A stretch of 64,000 nucleotides of DNA from Marinobacter sp. F4206 (GTDB taxonomy: Bacteria > Pseudomonadota > Gammaproteobacteria > Pseudomonadales > Oleiphilaceae). Where the stretch lies: assembly GCF_019392195.1 (NCBI RefSeq), contig NZ_JAHXKI010000002.1, forward strand, positions 1,054,001 through 1,118,000, written 5' to 3'. Below, in pieces: positions 28,401 through 35,218 of the stretch. Positions within the stretch are counted from its first letter, which is position 1, and every line of letters starts with the position of its first letter. The notes under the pieces are model-generated. The model had not been told where the DNA came from, did not search any database, and was given only the letters and a program-made list of their open reading frames with translations. A program made the translations under genes and the position numbers.

Positions 28401-28617
28401 CGACGAGATTCTGATAAAGATCGCCGTGGAGATCACCGACAAGCTGCGAAAATCCACCACGGTGGATTGGCAAGTGCGGGAGAGCGTGCGGGCCAAGCTG
28501 CGAATTCTGGTCCGCAGGACATTGCAGCGTTACAAATACCCGCCTGACAAGGCTCCTGCTGCCATTGAGTTGATCATGGAGCAGGCTGAAGCCCTGTCTA
28601 ACCACTGGACGAAATGA
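25462..28617 (+). CDS. hsdR: Type I restriction enzyme endonuclease/translocase subunit
   Basis: A 1,051-residue motor and nuclease subunit. The N-terminal PD-(D/E)xK nuclease has RPDVICF (Asp140) and LAVLELKSP (Glu154, Lys156). The superfamily 2 helicase motor has Walker A HTQGSGKS (about 313-320), DEAHRSQ (about 421-427), FIGFTGTP and QAIARVNR. The C-terminal helical domain binds the methylase core. All key residues are present, so the subunit should be active. Start overlaps the SIR2-like gene (ATGA). It is the last gene of the operon and of the island. Confidence 0.97.
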   Translation: MNEDKLEKLCLKWFEEGGWETAHGSDLGLENDNPERPDYRQVLLLTDLEAAVQRINPHLPQAAIEQAVAVVRKPESLDVVVSNRAFHRLLLDGVPVEYKIDDEVIHDQAFLVDFTNLSSNRFRAVNQFTIEGYKQLRRPDVICFVNGLPLAVLELKSPEVENVNIWDAYNQIQTYKDEIADLFAYNEAIIISDGYVARVGSLTANQERYMPWRTIKHEDDKPLLEWQLETMVRGFFDRELFLDYIRYFVIFETDSDKLIKKIAGYHQFHAVREAVKATVTAAKQQDRRDSQEKRATYGDEVTSGSKKAGVVWHTQGSGKSISMCCYAGKLLQQPEMNNPTLIVVTDRNDLDGQLFATFSAARELLKQEPVQAEDRDTLRRMLSERESGGIIFTTVQKFALLNGEYDHPILNDRHNIVVISDEAHRSQYGLKATLKKDGTYKFGYARHMRDALPNASFIGFTGTPIENEDKDTRAVFGDYVSIYDIQDAVDDGATVPIYYESRLAKLDINSDLIEELSDQVEEVVEDDEDVGSREKTKGEWSRLEKLVGAGPRLKKVAEDLVNHYETRSSTIDGKGMIVAMSREIAVHLYNEIVALRPEWHDDDPEKGAIKIVMTGSASDRALLQPHIYNKQTKKRFEKRFKDINDSLKLVIVRDMWLTGFDAPCCHTMYVDKPMKGHNLMQAIARVNRVFKDKPGGLVVDYIGIASELKQALKTYTDAKGKGSPTHSAEEAYAVLLEKRDIIRGMLAPGPQGKGLDYSGFETEPQKYLIPTANYVLGLEDGKKRFLDTVLAMNKAFSLCATLGEAQTLQKEVAFLSQVKIAITKFTSVDKKLTEEEKSTALKQILDNALVAEGVTDVFALCGLDKPNIGLLSEEFLEDVRQMPYKNFAVGLLEKLLKDEIKAQTRNNVVQEKKYSDRLQETLRKYNNRGIETAQVIEELIAMAKQFQAEMERDAALGLNPDEVAFYDALASNESAMRELGDEILIKIAVEITDKLRKSTTVDWQVRESVRAKLRILVRRTLQRYKYPPDKAPAAIELIMEQAEALSNHWTK

Positions 28618-29001
28618 TAGATGAATATCCAAAAATCAAGCTGGAGCGAACCAGAGCGTCGTCCATGTAGACGCAGAAGCCTTGTCTATCGGGTGGAGAG
28701 AGAAGGCAGAAGTTTAGCCTATTAGAAAGGGGTGAGTATTTTTTTACTCATTCTGATCTGATGTTTTCCTCTCATGTTGAAAAATGTTGAACGTAGAACA
28801 GCTCTCAAATCCAAATGTTGACGAATGTTGACATCTAAAACGCTAACGAGCGGGCACACGACGACGGAAAATCTAAGATTTTAGAGTTTAGCAATTCCTG
28901 AGGTAGCGAGAGATTTTTGCGGGTATAGACGTGGGTAAACGCCGACCCAAAAATAACAACAAACGATTTAAATCAAAGACTTGAATGACACGTTCAGTGG
29001 A
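28618..29001 (+). other. Gene-free right end of the island
   Basis: AT-rich DNA of about 380 bases between hsdR and attR. It holds two pairs of ATGTTGA repeats and degenerate GGGTA motifs near attR. No credible gene or terminator for the hsd operon was seen. Confidence 0.6.
28774..28831 (+). repeat. Four ATGTTGA repeats in two helically phased pairs
   Basis: ATGTTGA occurs at 28774, 28784, 28815 and 28825. Within each pair the copies are exactly 10 bases apart, one helical turn. They lie about 175-230 bases from attR, where binding sites for integrase arms or an excisionase such as the AlpA-like protein would be expected. Confidence 0.5.
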
Positions 29002-29016
29002 CGCCGTCTCCACCAA
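29002..29016 (+). repeat. Right attachment site (attR)
   Basis: CGCCGTCTCCACCAA repeats the tmRNA 3' end found at 14927-14941. Bases to the left do not continue the tmRNA T-arm, so only the core was duplicated. Confidence 0.88.
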
Positions 29017-29028
29017 CTACCCAGAAAA

Positions 29029-29056
29029 AAGCCCCTGATTTCAGGGGCTTTTTTTT
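29029..29056 (+). terminator. Former ssrA terminator, now beyond attR
   Basis: AAGCCCCTGA and TCAGGGGCTT pair perfectly around TT and are followed by a run of T (eight in all). It lies 13 bases after attR, the place expected for the original tmRNA terminator before the island inserted. Confidence 0.88.
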
Positions 29057-29081
29057 ATGAACGGAACAGTCGCGTGGCTTT

Positions 29082-29501
29082 TCACTGTTGCGATTGCCAT
29101 CTGGAAACCTCAGTGGTTTGGCTCGGCAAATCGACAGCGGAACTCCTGTCGAGTTTACGAACGGGTTCGAATGTCCTGTGGATCGGACAAAAGACTTTCG
29201 AGAAACCCAAACTAGTGAATGTCCGCCCGGGCTTCTCAGCGAACCTTGCGCCCAAGGTGGCCGGATCCACACCGACAGATTGCGTGAAGCGCTCGAAAGA
29301 GGACCTCGAGTCATCCGATACCGGAGGACCCGGTAGTGCATCCGCAAACGCCGAAATAGCCAGCGCGTGACTTACTATCAACATGAGCAGCGGACACGTT
29401 TTCCTTGTCAATAACCCAAGCGCCCAGATAATGAACGTCGTGCCCCCTGTGAGATCGCAGTCACCCTCAGCTGGGGCGTGAGCAATTCCTGATACCGTCA
29501 T
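29082..29501 (-). CDS. Doubtful reading frame, possible remnant of a secreted protein
   Basis: An open frame of up to 139 residues directly after the amidohydrolase stop. From an internal ATG (MLIVSHALAISAFADA) it would start with a plausible signal peptide, followed by a polar sequence that I do not recognise. The C-terminal part near attR has no conserved look. It may be the 5' stub of a gene cut when DNA was lost next to the island, or not a gene. Confidence 0.25.
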   Translation of the reverse strand: MTVSGIAHAPAEGDCDLTGGTTFIIWALGLLTRKTCPLLMLIVSHALAISAFADALPGPPVSDDSRSSFERFTQSVGVDPATLGARFAEKPGRTFTSLGFSKVFCPIHRTFEPVRKLDRSSAVDLPSQTTEVSRWQSQQ

Positions 29502-29503
29502 TG

Positions 29504-31171
29504 CTACTTGCTCCCGTCATCAGCGGCGTTTCGGGGACTCAATCCACCTCCGTCGACGCTAAAAGTCGGTATCGTAAGTTGCCGGGTCCAGCCCTCGACG
29601 GTGATTGGTTCAAATTTGCCTCGCTCCTCGACTGGGAAACGGATCGATTTGCCCGGTCGGACATTCAGTTGGAACTGGCTGTCGCGCACGACAGCCACGC
29701 CGCTGACGATGACATAGGGAATTCCGGTGGTCGGCAGCCCCTGCTCGCCGGCCTTGTAGGTGGCATTATCCGTCACTGAATGGGGATCGAAGATCGTGAT
29801 GTCGGCGATCATACCCTCTTGAAGTCGGCCACGTTCCTGCATTCCCTCGAGCCCGGTAAGCCCTAGGTGATACGCCGGCCAATAAGCCATCTGTGCGATT
29901 GTGAACATCAATGGCACCCCGTTCTCTCGTGCCGCGCGCAAAGTCTTCCCGCGTGTGCCAGCCGTGCGCGGATGGCCGACGTATTCTTTGGGTGGCAGAT
30001 CCCAGGAGTCAATTCCTTTACCGGACCACATCGCGTCGGAGGCCACTATCATGTGCGGCATTCGCATCCAATACGGCAGCCAATCATCCCGCTTGGGATT
30101 GAACGCAAAGATCGTGCGATCAGGGTGTGCTTTGGACGTTTTTTCCCACTCTTCCTGAGTCAGGAATTTGTCTTGAACTGGGTCGTAGATGGTTTCTTCA
30201 TAAGATCTGCCACCGGCGAGGACAGCGAATTTCTCGGGCGAAAAAAACTCAGCGGAGATGGCTGTGGATGCGGCGGAATATGGATAATACTCCGACCATA
30301 CGTTGTATCCTTGAGCACGTGCTTTCTGCAGCTTCTCCTCGTTCTCCCACCAGCCGTATTCATTGTTGTGGTTCAGGGAAAATGGCGCATCGAGCGCCAT
30401 AGCATTGGCGAGAAGTTCGCTGGTACCGAGGGGGCCTTCAGGATTGCTGGGGTTGCCATGGAACCGAACATGGGCGCCAAGCAGGCGACCGTAGTTTGCC
30501 GCTACTTCCTGAGTCTTGAACATCTCGAAAGTGGTTACACCCTCGCTCATGTAGCCCACGGTCGAGGCGATGCTCAAGGCGCCCTGACGTAATTCCTCAT
30601 CCATGTACCCGAGTATCTTATTCAGCTGGTCCAAATTGCTGCGTGTGACCGACCACCCTGGCACGCCGTCTTTCTCCACGGCTTGGGCACGCAGTGCGAA
30701 AACGCTGGTGGCGTCATGCCATCCGCTGGTGTCGACCTCCGGATCATGAACCCGCGTGCGAGTCATTTCCTGACTGACACCGGTGCCGTAGTTCAGTGGC
30801 CAGCCAGACTCATCCTTCTCGGCGTACCATTCGGCGACGTGAATCGCGCCGGCTTCAAGGTCCATGCCGGTGGTTACGCCATCAAGGGCGGCGAGCTTCA
30901 GCGACAGTCCGTCGAGTGCGTGGAAGTGCAGGTCTATGAAGCCCGGCGCAACGACGTGCCCGGTGGCATCGATGGCCTCGGAACCCTTGATGGCTTCAGG
31001 CGTTATTCTGGCGATTCGGCCATCTTTAACACCAACATTGAGAACGGCGTCGAGCATGGACTCGGGATCCATTACGCGACCGTTGTTGATCACGAGATCA
31101 TAATCTTGGGCAAACGAAGGAATCGAACCGCCGAGAAAGAAGGCTGCAACAAAGATTTTTGAATGGTTCAT
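29504..31171 (-). CDS. Secreted D-aminoacylase-like amidohydrolase
   Basis: A 555-residue metal-dependent hydrolase of the N-acyl-D-amino-acid deacylase/dihydroorotase-like group. A signal peptide (FVAAFFLGGSIPSFA) points to the periplasm. The start of the barrel has YDLVINNGRVMDPES and the metal-binding VAPGFIDLHFHALDG (HxH). The C-terminal part has GRLQEGMIADITIFDP, the usual end of such hydrolases. The substrate is not evident; an N-acylated amino acid is one option. It lies 102 bases after an OprB-like porin gene on the same strand, so the two may handle the same nutrient. Confidence 0.85.
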   Translation of the reverse strand: MNHSKIFVAAFFLGGSIPSFAQDYDLVINNGRVMDPESMLDAVLNVGVKDGRIARITPEAIKGSEAIDATGHVVAPGFIDLHFHALDGLSLKLAALDGVTTGMDLEAGAIHVAEWYAEKDESGWPLNYGTGVSQEMTRTRVHDPEVDTSGWHDATSVFALRAQAVEKDGVPGWSVTRSNLDQLNKILGYMDEELRQGALSIASTVGYMSEGVTTFEMFKTQEVAANYGRLLGAHVRFHGNPSNPEGPLGTSELLANAMALDAPFSLNHNNEYGWWENEEKLQKARAQGYNVWSEYYPYSAASTAISAEFFSPEKFAVLAGGRSYEETIYDPVQDKFLTQEEWEKTSKAHPDRTIFAFNPKRDDWLPYWMRMPHMIVASDAMWSGKGIDSWDLPPKEYVGHPRTAGTRGKTLRAARENGVPLMFTIAQMAYWPAYHLGLTGLEGMQERGRLQEGMIADITIFDPHSVTDNATYKAGEQGLPTTGIPYVIVSGVAVVRDSQFQLNVRPGKSIRFPVEERGKFEPITVEGWTRQLTIPTFSVDGGGLSPRNAADDGSK

Positions 31172-31273
31172 GTTGTATCTCCCTGAATCGCAAACTTGGT
31201 CTACCTTGATCTACTGACCAAATCCTCAACGATGCTATGTGCAGCAATGCCGTAGCCAACCAGTTCCGATCGG

Positions 31274-32524
31274 CTAAAAGGCAATTCGCCCCCGCAGGCC
31301 GAAAAGCGCGGTAAAGTCCTCATCCGGGTTAAGGGCGGGATCCGCGATCAACTGAACGCTTGGGGTGATTTGTACACGCTCAACAACCTGCCAGCCCTGA
31401 AAGATCTCCAGGGTATATTGGTCGTTGAGTTCTTCGCCGAAGGTATCCCGGTTGGGCCGACTCCAATTCAGACCGACCCCCAGAAGATCGCGCCCAAGCA
31501 CCTTCGCGTACCCGATCCCCGCGCTGACGGACGCCTGATACAGACTGGCACCGTCTTCGGCCCACCCCCCGCGGAAGAAAGGCAGCCAGTGGTCGCCGGC
31601 TTGGCTTGCCAGTGAAAAATTAATCCCCCATCCATCGGGTGTTTCAGCCTCATCACGCTCATCGATTTGCCAAACAGTAATATGGGCATTGTCGATAAAC
31701 AGCTTTTCACGTACAGGGGTCCAGCCGAGTTCGAGACTCTTGAAAGTCTCAAAATCATCGACGAAGGTTTCGAACCCGCCACCAAGATCGGTGGCATCTG
31801 CATTAGCATCGGCGACACCGCCCACCGCATACACCGTATCGGTTAGGAAGCCTCCAACCATTGCTCCAAACGCTCCGTCGGGCAAACCGCCCATTGATCC
31901 AGAGCCGGTGGCGAAGGCGAAATTCGAGAAGCCACTCCACGGGCTCGCCAGAGCGTACACATCGACATAATCGGTAACGTCCAGATAGCCAATGTAGCTA
32001 ACGCCTCGACCGCCGGCGAAGCGCTGCTGCCAGAACAGGTGGGTGGTGCGCCATTCCTGGTCACTGAAACAGCAGTGATTAAGGCCCGCATAGCCAACCT
32101 CCGGGCCAAAGTCACTTGGGGCCACATCCGTGTAGGCATGCCGGTTTTCAAACTTGAAAACCAGACTTCCGGTATTGGCCCCTTCCAGCCCCAACAGGTC
32201 CCAGGTACCAAAAAATCTGAAGGCTCCACCTGCGGATGTATCCTCGCCAATGCTTTCCGTCGCTGCAAAACCCAAGGCGTTGTAGTCGAGTCCGAAATCG
32301 AGTCCCGATCGCTCTTTTGTTTCTGCCTTCCAGTTGTCCCACCGCTTCCCCATGGGTTCTGTGCCTACTAGATCCGGCTTGTTCTCTCGATCATCAACGA
32401 GCTGGTTTTCCACTGCGTCTGGAGCTGTCAGTTGCCTGGCCGCATCCGAACTCTGCCCTGCGGCAGTCGACGAAATTACGGCCAGACCAATTGCAGTGAG
32501 ACCAATTGTTGAGATGTGAGTCAT
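31274..32524 (-). CDS. OprB-like outer-membrane porin
   Basis: A 416-residue protein with a signal peptide (GLTAIGLAVISSTAAG) and many short amphipathic strands with aromatic ends. It ends in LFGLRGRIAF, with the terminal Phe recognised by the Bam complex. Stretches such as WDLLGLEGANTGSLVFKFENRHAY, YIGYLDVTDYVDVYAL and FINFSLASQ-type strands fit the carbohydrate-selective porin (OprB) group. The ATG at 32524 (MTHISTIGL) gives a clean signal peptide; an upstream start adds 11 polar residues. It precedes the amidohydrolase gene and probably supplies its substrate. Confidence 0.78.
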   Translation of the reverse strand: MTHISTIGLTAIGLAVISSTAAGQSSDAARQLTAPDAVENQLVDDRENKPDLVGTEPMGKRWDNWKAETKERSGLDFGLDYNALGFAATESIGEDTSAGGAFRFFGTWDLLGLEGANTGSLVFKFENRHAYTDVAPSDFGPEVGYAGLNHCCFSDQEWRTTHLFWQQRFAGGRGVSYIGYLDVTDYVDVYALASPWSGFSNFAFATGSGSMGGLPDGAFGAMVGGFLTDTVYAVGGVADANADATDLGGGFETFVDDFETFKSLELGWTPVREKLFIDNAHITVWQIDERDEAETPDGWGINFSLASQAGDHWLPFFRGGWAEDGASLYQASVSAGIGYAKVLGRDLLGVGLNWSRPNRDTFGEELNDQYTLEIFQGWQVVERVQITPSVQLIADPALNPDEDFTALFGLRGRIAF

Positions 32525-32931
32525 CGTTCTGCGTCCTTCGGGTGGAGCATCGGGCAAATGTCCCGGAGCGCGGGCAGCAGCTGATCAGTCGCGGAAACGA
32601 GTCAATTGCATTTGTAGTCCACGAGCAAAACCACGTTTCTTTTCTATAGTTGATCGCGACGACAGGCACCCAAGATTATGTATGCAGATTTTCCAGGCCA
32701 AATAGTGCCTTTGCTTCGTTGCCCGAATGGGATCAATACACTAGGCTCGAATGAAGATATTTCCCATTCCGGTGTCATTCACGTTCCCAGCTTCCGTGAG
32801 AGTTAGGCAACGGCAGTTCCATATTGGAGGGGCTGCATGGCAAACAGTTTCGACAGGGTCATCCTGACATCTAAAGGCCGCGTGCTTCATGTTGTCGTTG
32901 TCTCGCAATTTTTTGGAACGCGTGAGGAGGT
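32525..32931. other. Gene-poor stretch between porin and AraC-type gene
   Basis: About 400 bases. The porin promoter must lie here on the minus strand. On the plus strand short frames such as MKIFPIPVSFTFP at 32752 and MANSFDRVILTSKG at 32837 might be leftovers of the missing N-terminal part of the AraC-type regulator, but I cannot show homology. No terminator or repeat was seen. Confidence 0.4.
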
Positions 32932-33375
32932 ATGCTGCAGGACTCAACAGCAGGCAATGTGCGAGACCGAGGAAGAGGTTTGGGGCTAATGGGCAGCACC
33001 TCTCCCAGTGCCCGGAGGGAGCCTGGAGAGCGGGTCAAACGTTTGGAGAAAATCGTGCGGATCGCCGAAGGACACTTTGTCGCGGCCTCCAATAGGCCCC
33101 TATCTCTCAGGGATCTTTGCGCGGCGACCGGCGTTGGCAAGGGTACCTTATATTCAGCTTTCCATTTGGTTTGCGGTGCTCCGCCGATGGCCTATTTCCG
33201 GAAACTCCGATTGATACAGGCGCGGATCTTTCTCCTTACTTCCGAACCCTCCCGCGGACGTGTCAAGCAGGCAGCGCTCAATGCAGGATTTGTGGAGTTC
33301 GGACGCTTCGCCGTGGAGTATCGCAAGGCGTTCGGCGAGTCGCCATCTTCGACCCTGAACCGATTTCAGGATTGA
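32932..33375 (+). CDS. Short AraC-family DNA-binding protein
   Basis: A 147-residue protein made almost only of the AraC C-terminal domain. The first helix-turn-helix is in PLSLRDLCAATGVGKGTLYSAF and the second in RVKQAALNAGFVEFGRFAVEYRKAFGESPSSTL. The usual N-terminal effector domain (about 150-200 residues) is missing, so this is either a stand-alone regulator or the surviving part of a broken gene. It is divergent from the porin/amidohydrolase pair, which is the likely target. Confidence 0.7.
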   Translation: MLQDSTAGNVRDRGRGLGLMGSTSPSARREPGERVKRLEKIVRIAEGHFVAASNRPLSLRDLCAATGVGKGTLYSAFHLVCGAPPMAYFRKLRLIQARIFLLTSEPSRGRVKQAALNAGFVEFGRFAVEYRKAFGESPSSTLNRFQD

Positions 33376-33642
33376 TTGTCATGGGCCGGTAGGAAAGCCC
33401 CAAAGACTGAGAATTATTGTGAGCGCTGTTCCTAATGACTTCCTGACTCCAGCCGATACCCCCTGCAAGGCATGGTCACCATTTGAAACAAAGCTGTTGA
33501 ATCTCGCTTCAGGGCAAAGCTGCTACTATGGCTACATACCTGAAACAGGTCAGCTCGCGGTTTTATCCACGTGCCACCCCAATCAATACGCCAGCAAGCC
33601 TCGGAGCGCTCGGGGCTCTTGTTTGTGAAAGGATCCAGTCGT

Positions 33643-34530
33643 ATGTCCAGCAAAACGAAACAGGCCCAGAAACTCCTGCTGTTTCGGCTGTCCGGTGCCC
33701 GCCTGTTCGGGATCGGCACACTGAAAATTCGCGAAATTCTTCCGTTCATGCGGTTGAGCAAACTGCCCCATAGCCACCACGCGGTGATTGGCACGGCCAC
33801 CTTCCGGGGCTCCGCGGTGCCGGTGATTGATATGGCGGCGGCGGTTGGCAATCCCCCGCTCACGCCGGAGGAACAGCAGAAGGCCTCGATCATCATCACC
33901 GACATTCAGCGTCAGGAGATCGGGTTTCTGGTACGCGGCGTACACCAGATCATCGAAGCGGACTGGAAACACGTCATGCCGCCACCCAAGGCGCTGGGGG
34001 AGCGAGCCTTCATCACCGGACTGCTGGACGTGGACGGGGATATCATCCAGCTGCTGGATGTCGAACTGTTGCTGGCCAAGGTTTACCCGGAATCCCTGGT
34101 GACCAGAGATGTGAGTCTCACCGATGTCGAGAGCGAAACCCTGAAGGCGCTGAATATTCTGCTGGTGGACGACTCCCAGGTGGCCCGCAAGCAGCTCTCT
34201 GACGTGCTGGACAGCAAGGGCATTTCCTACCAGGTCACCTCGAACGGTGACGAGGCATTGCAGATTCTGCTGAAGGACGACGAGCTGGGCCGGCCCATCG
34301 ACATCCTGGTGAGCGATATCGAAATGCCCGGGCTGGACGGTTACGAACTCACCTTCAACGTGCGTGACAACTCGACCCTGAAGCAGCCCTACGTGATTCT
34401 GCACACCTCACTGAACAGCGAGATGAGCCTGAGTTACGCCAACCAGGTTGGCGCTAACGAGGCGCTGACCAAGTTCGATGCCGAAGAGCTGCTGCAGGCG
34501 ATGTTGCGGGGCGCCAGGGAAGCCCGCTAG
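33643..34530 (+). CDS. cheV: Chemotaxis coupling protein CheV (CheW-REC fusion)
   Basis: A 295-residue protein that links chemoreceptors to CheA and can be tuned by phosphorylation. The N-terminal CheW domain (about 10-150) includes LFGIGTLKIREILPF and FRGSAVPVIDMA. The C-terminal receiver domain (about 168-290) has LLVDDSQVARKQL, the phospho-acceptor Asp in VSDIEMPGLDG and the Lys in LTKFDAEEL. The ATG at 33643 has AAAGGA nine bases upstream. It stands alone, without other che genes, as is common for CheV. Its stop overlaps that of the convergent gene at 34527 (CTAG). Confidence 0.94.
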   Translation: MSSKTKQAQKLLLFRLSGARLFGIGTLKIREILPFMRLSKLPHSHHAVIGTATFRGSAVPVIDMAAAVGNPPLTPEEQQKASIIITDIQRQEIGFLVRGVHQIIEADWKHVMPPPKALGERAFITGLLDVDGDIIQLLDVELLLAKVYPESLVTRDVSLTDVESETLKALNILLVDDSQVARKQLSDVLDSKGISYQVTSNGDEALQILLKDDELGRPIDILVSDIEMPGLDGYELTFNVRDNSTLKQPYVILHTSLNSEMSLSYANQVGANEALTKFDAEELLQAMLRGAREAR

Positions 34531-35204
34531 AGCGAGAACCAGTTTCGTTTGATGGTCTCGTACTGCTCGTTCGAGATCACCCCGCTCTCGGATAACCGGC
34601 GCATTTCGGCGACCGCCAGAGGAATCCGTCGTTTGCCATCGGGCAATTGGGCTTGCCCCCGGGCAATTCCCGACAGGACCCCGTCGATGAATTTCGCCAC
34701 CCGGGCTTCGTCAGATACCAGCGCGTCCACCCGAAACAACACCACATCGCTGTTCAAAGCCAAAAACTCATAGCAGTGTTTGCGCAACCGCAGCGCCAGC
34801 GCCATGAGCACCACCGCCAAGCCAACCGGCGCCAGCAGCCAGAGAAGTGCCGCTGGCAGGAACGAGTAGATGGCTGCAGGCAGGGTCAGCAGGCAAATGG
34901 CCGCAAACCAGAGTTTATACCGATAGTCCTTCACCTCCCGCGGGGTCGGGTCGACAAAGGTCAGGTCAATGATCTGTTCCGGCAACTCTTTGGTCCGCTT
35001 GTGCGTGTTCACCGACAGGTAGTGCTGGTTAAAGCGTTTGAACAACGTGCTGGTTTTTGCCCGGACATTGGTCTGCCGGAATTTGCTGTCGATCTGCCAG
35101 GAGTCCCGGGGGGGCACCCCCCACCCCGGGCGTTCCAGCTCAAGGTTCGGTGCGCCCCAGCTGTCCAGATTGATGATATCGGTCTGGCCTAATGCAACGG
35201 TCAC
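34527..35204 (-). CDS. Membrane protein with two helices and a SHOCT-like C-terminus
   Basis: A 225-residue protein I do not recognise as a named family. The N-terminal half is polar. Two adjacent membrane helices (about residues 95-135) follow DYRYKLWFAAICLL. The C-terminal 28 residues (VAEMRRLSESGVISNEQYETIKRNWF) resemble the SHOCT oligomerisation motif. I chose the GTG at 35204 because AGAAGGA lies eight bases upstream and this avoids overlap with the preceding gene, which ends 14 bases before it. It is the last gene of the minus-strand envelope operon and may anchor or assemble that machine. Confidence 0.75.
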   Translation of the reverse strand: MTVALGQTDIINLDSWGAPNLELERPGWGVPPRDSWQIDSKFRQTNVRAKTSTLFKRFNQHYLSVNTHKRTKELPEQIIDLTFVDPTPREVKDYRYKLWFAAICLLTLPAAIYSFLPAALLWLLAPVGLAVVLMALALRLRKHCYEFLALNSDVVLFRVDALVSDEARVAKFIDGVLSGIARGQAQLPDGKRRIPLAVAEMRRLSESGVISNEQYETIKRNWFSL

Positions 35205-35218
35205 GATCTTAATCCTTC

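Larger units (their letters stand above)
14927..29016 (+). mobile_element. Integrative island in ssrA carrying a SIR2-containing Type I restriction system
   Basis: About 14.1 kb bounded by the 15-base direct repeat. Order: tyrosine integrase next to attL, an unknown protein, AlpA-like regulator, Toprim protein, DUF927 ATPase, a second unknown protein, then hsdM-hsdS-sir2-hsdR. All genes are on the plus strand. No conjugation, capsid or terminase genes are present, so it resembles a P4-like satellite or a defence island that depends on a helper for transfer. Base use is more AT-rich than the core, most clearly in hsdS and sir2. Confidence 0.88.

Noticed and set aside
28774..28831. CRISPR-like array
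   Set aside because: The ATGTTGA repeats are only seven bases long, with no spacers of regular length and no cas genes nearby.
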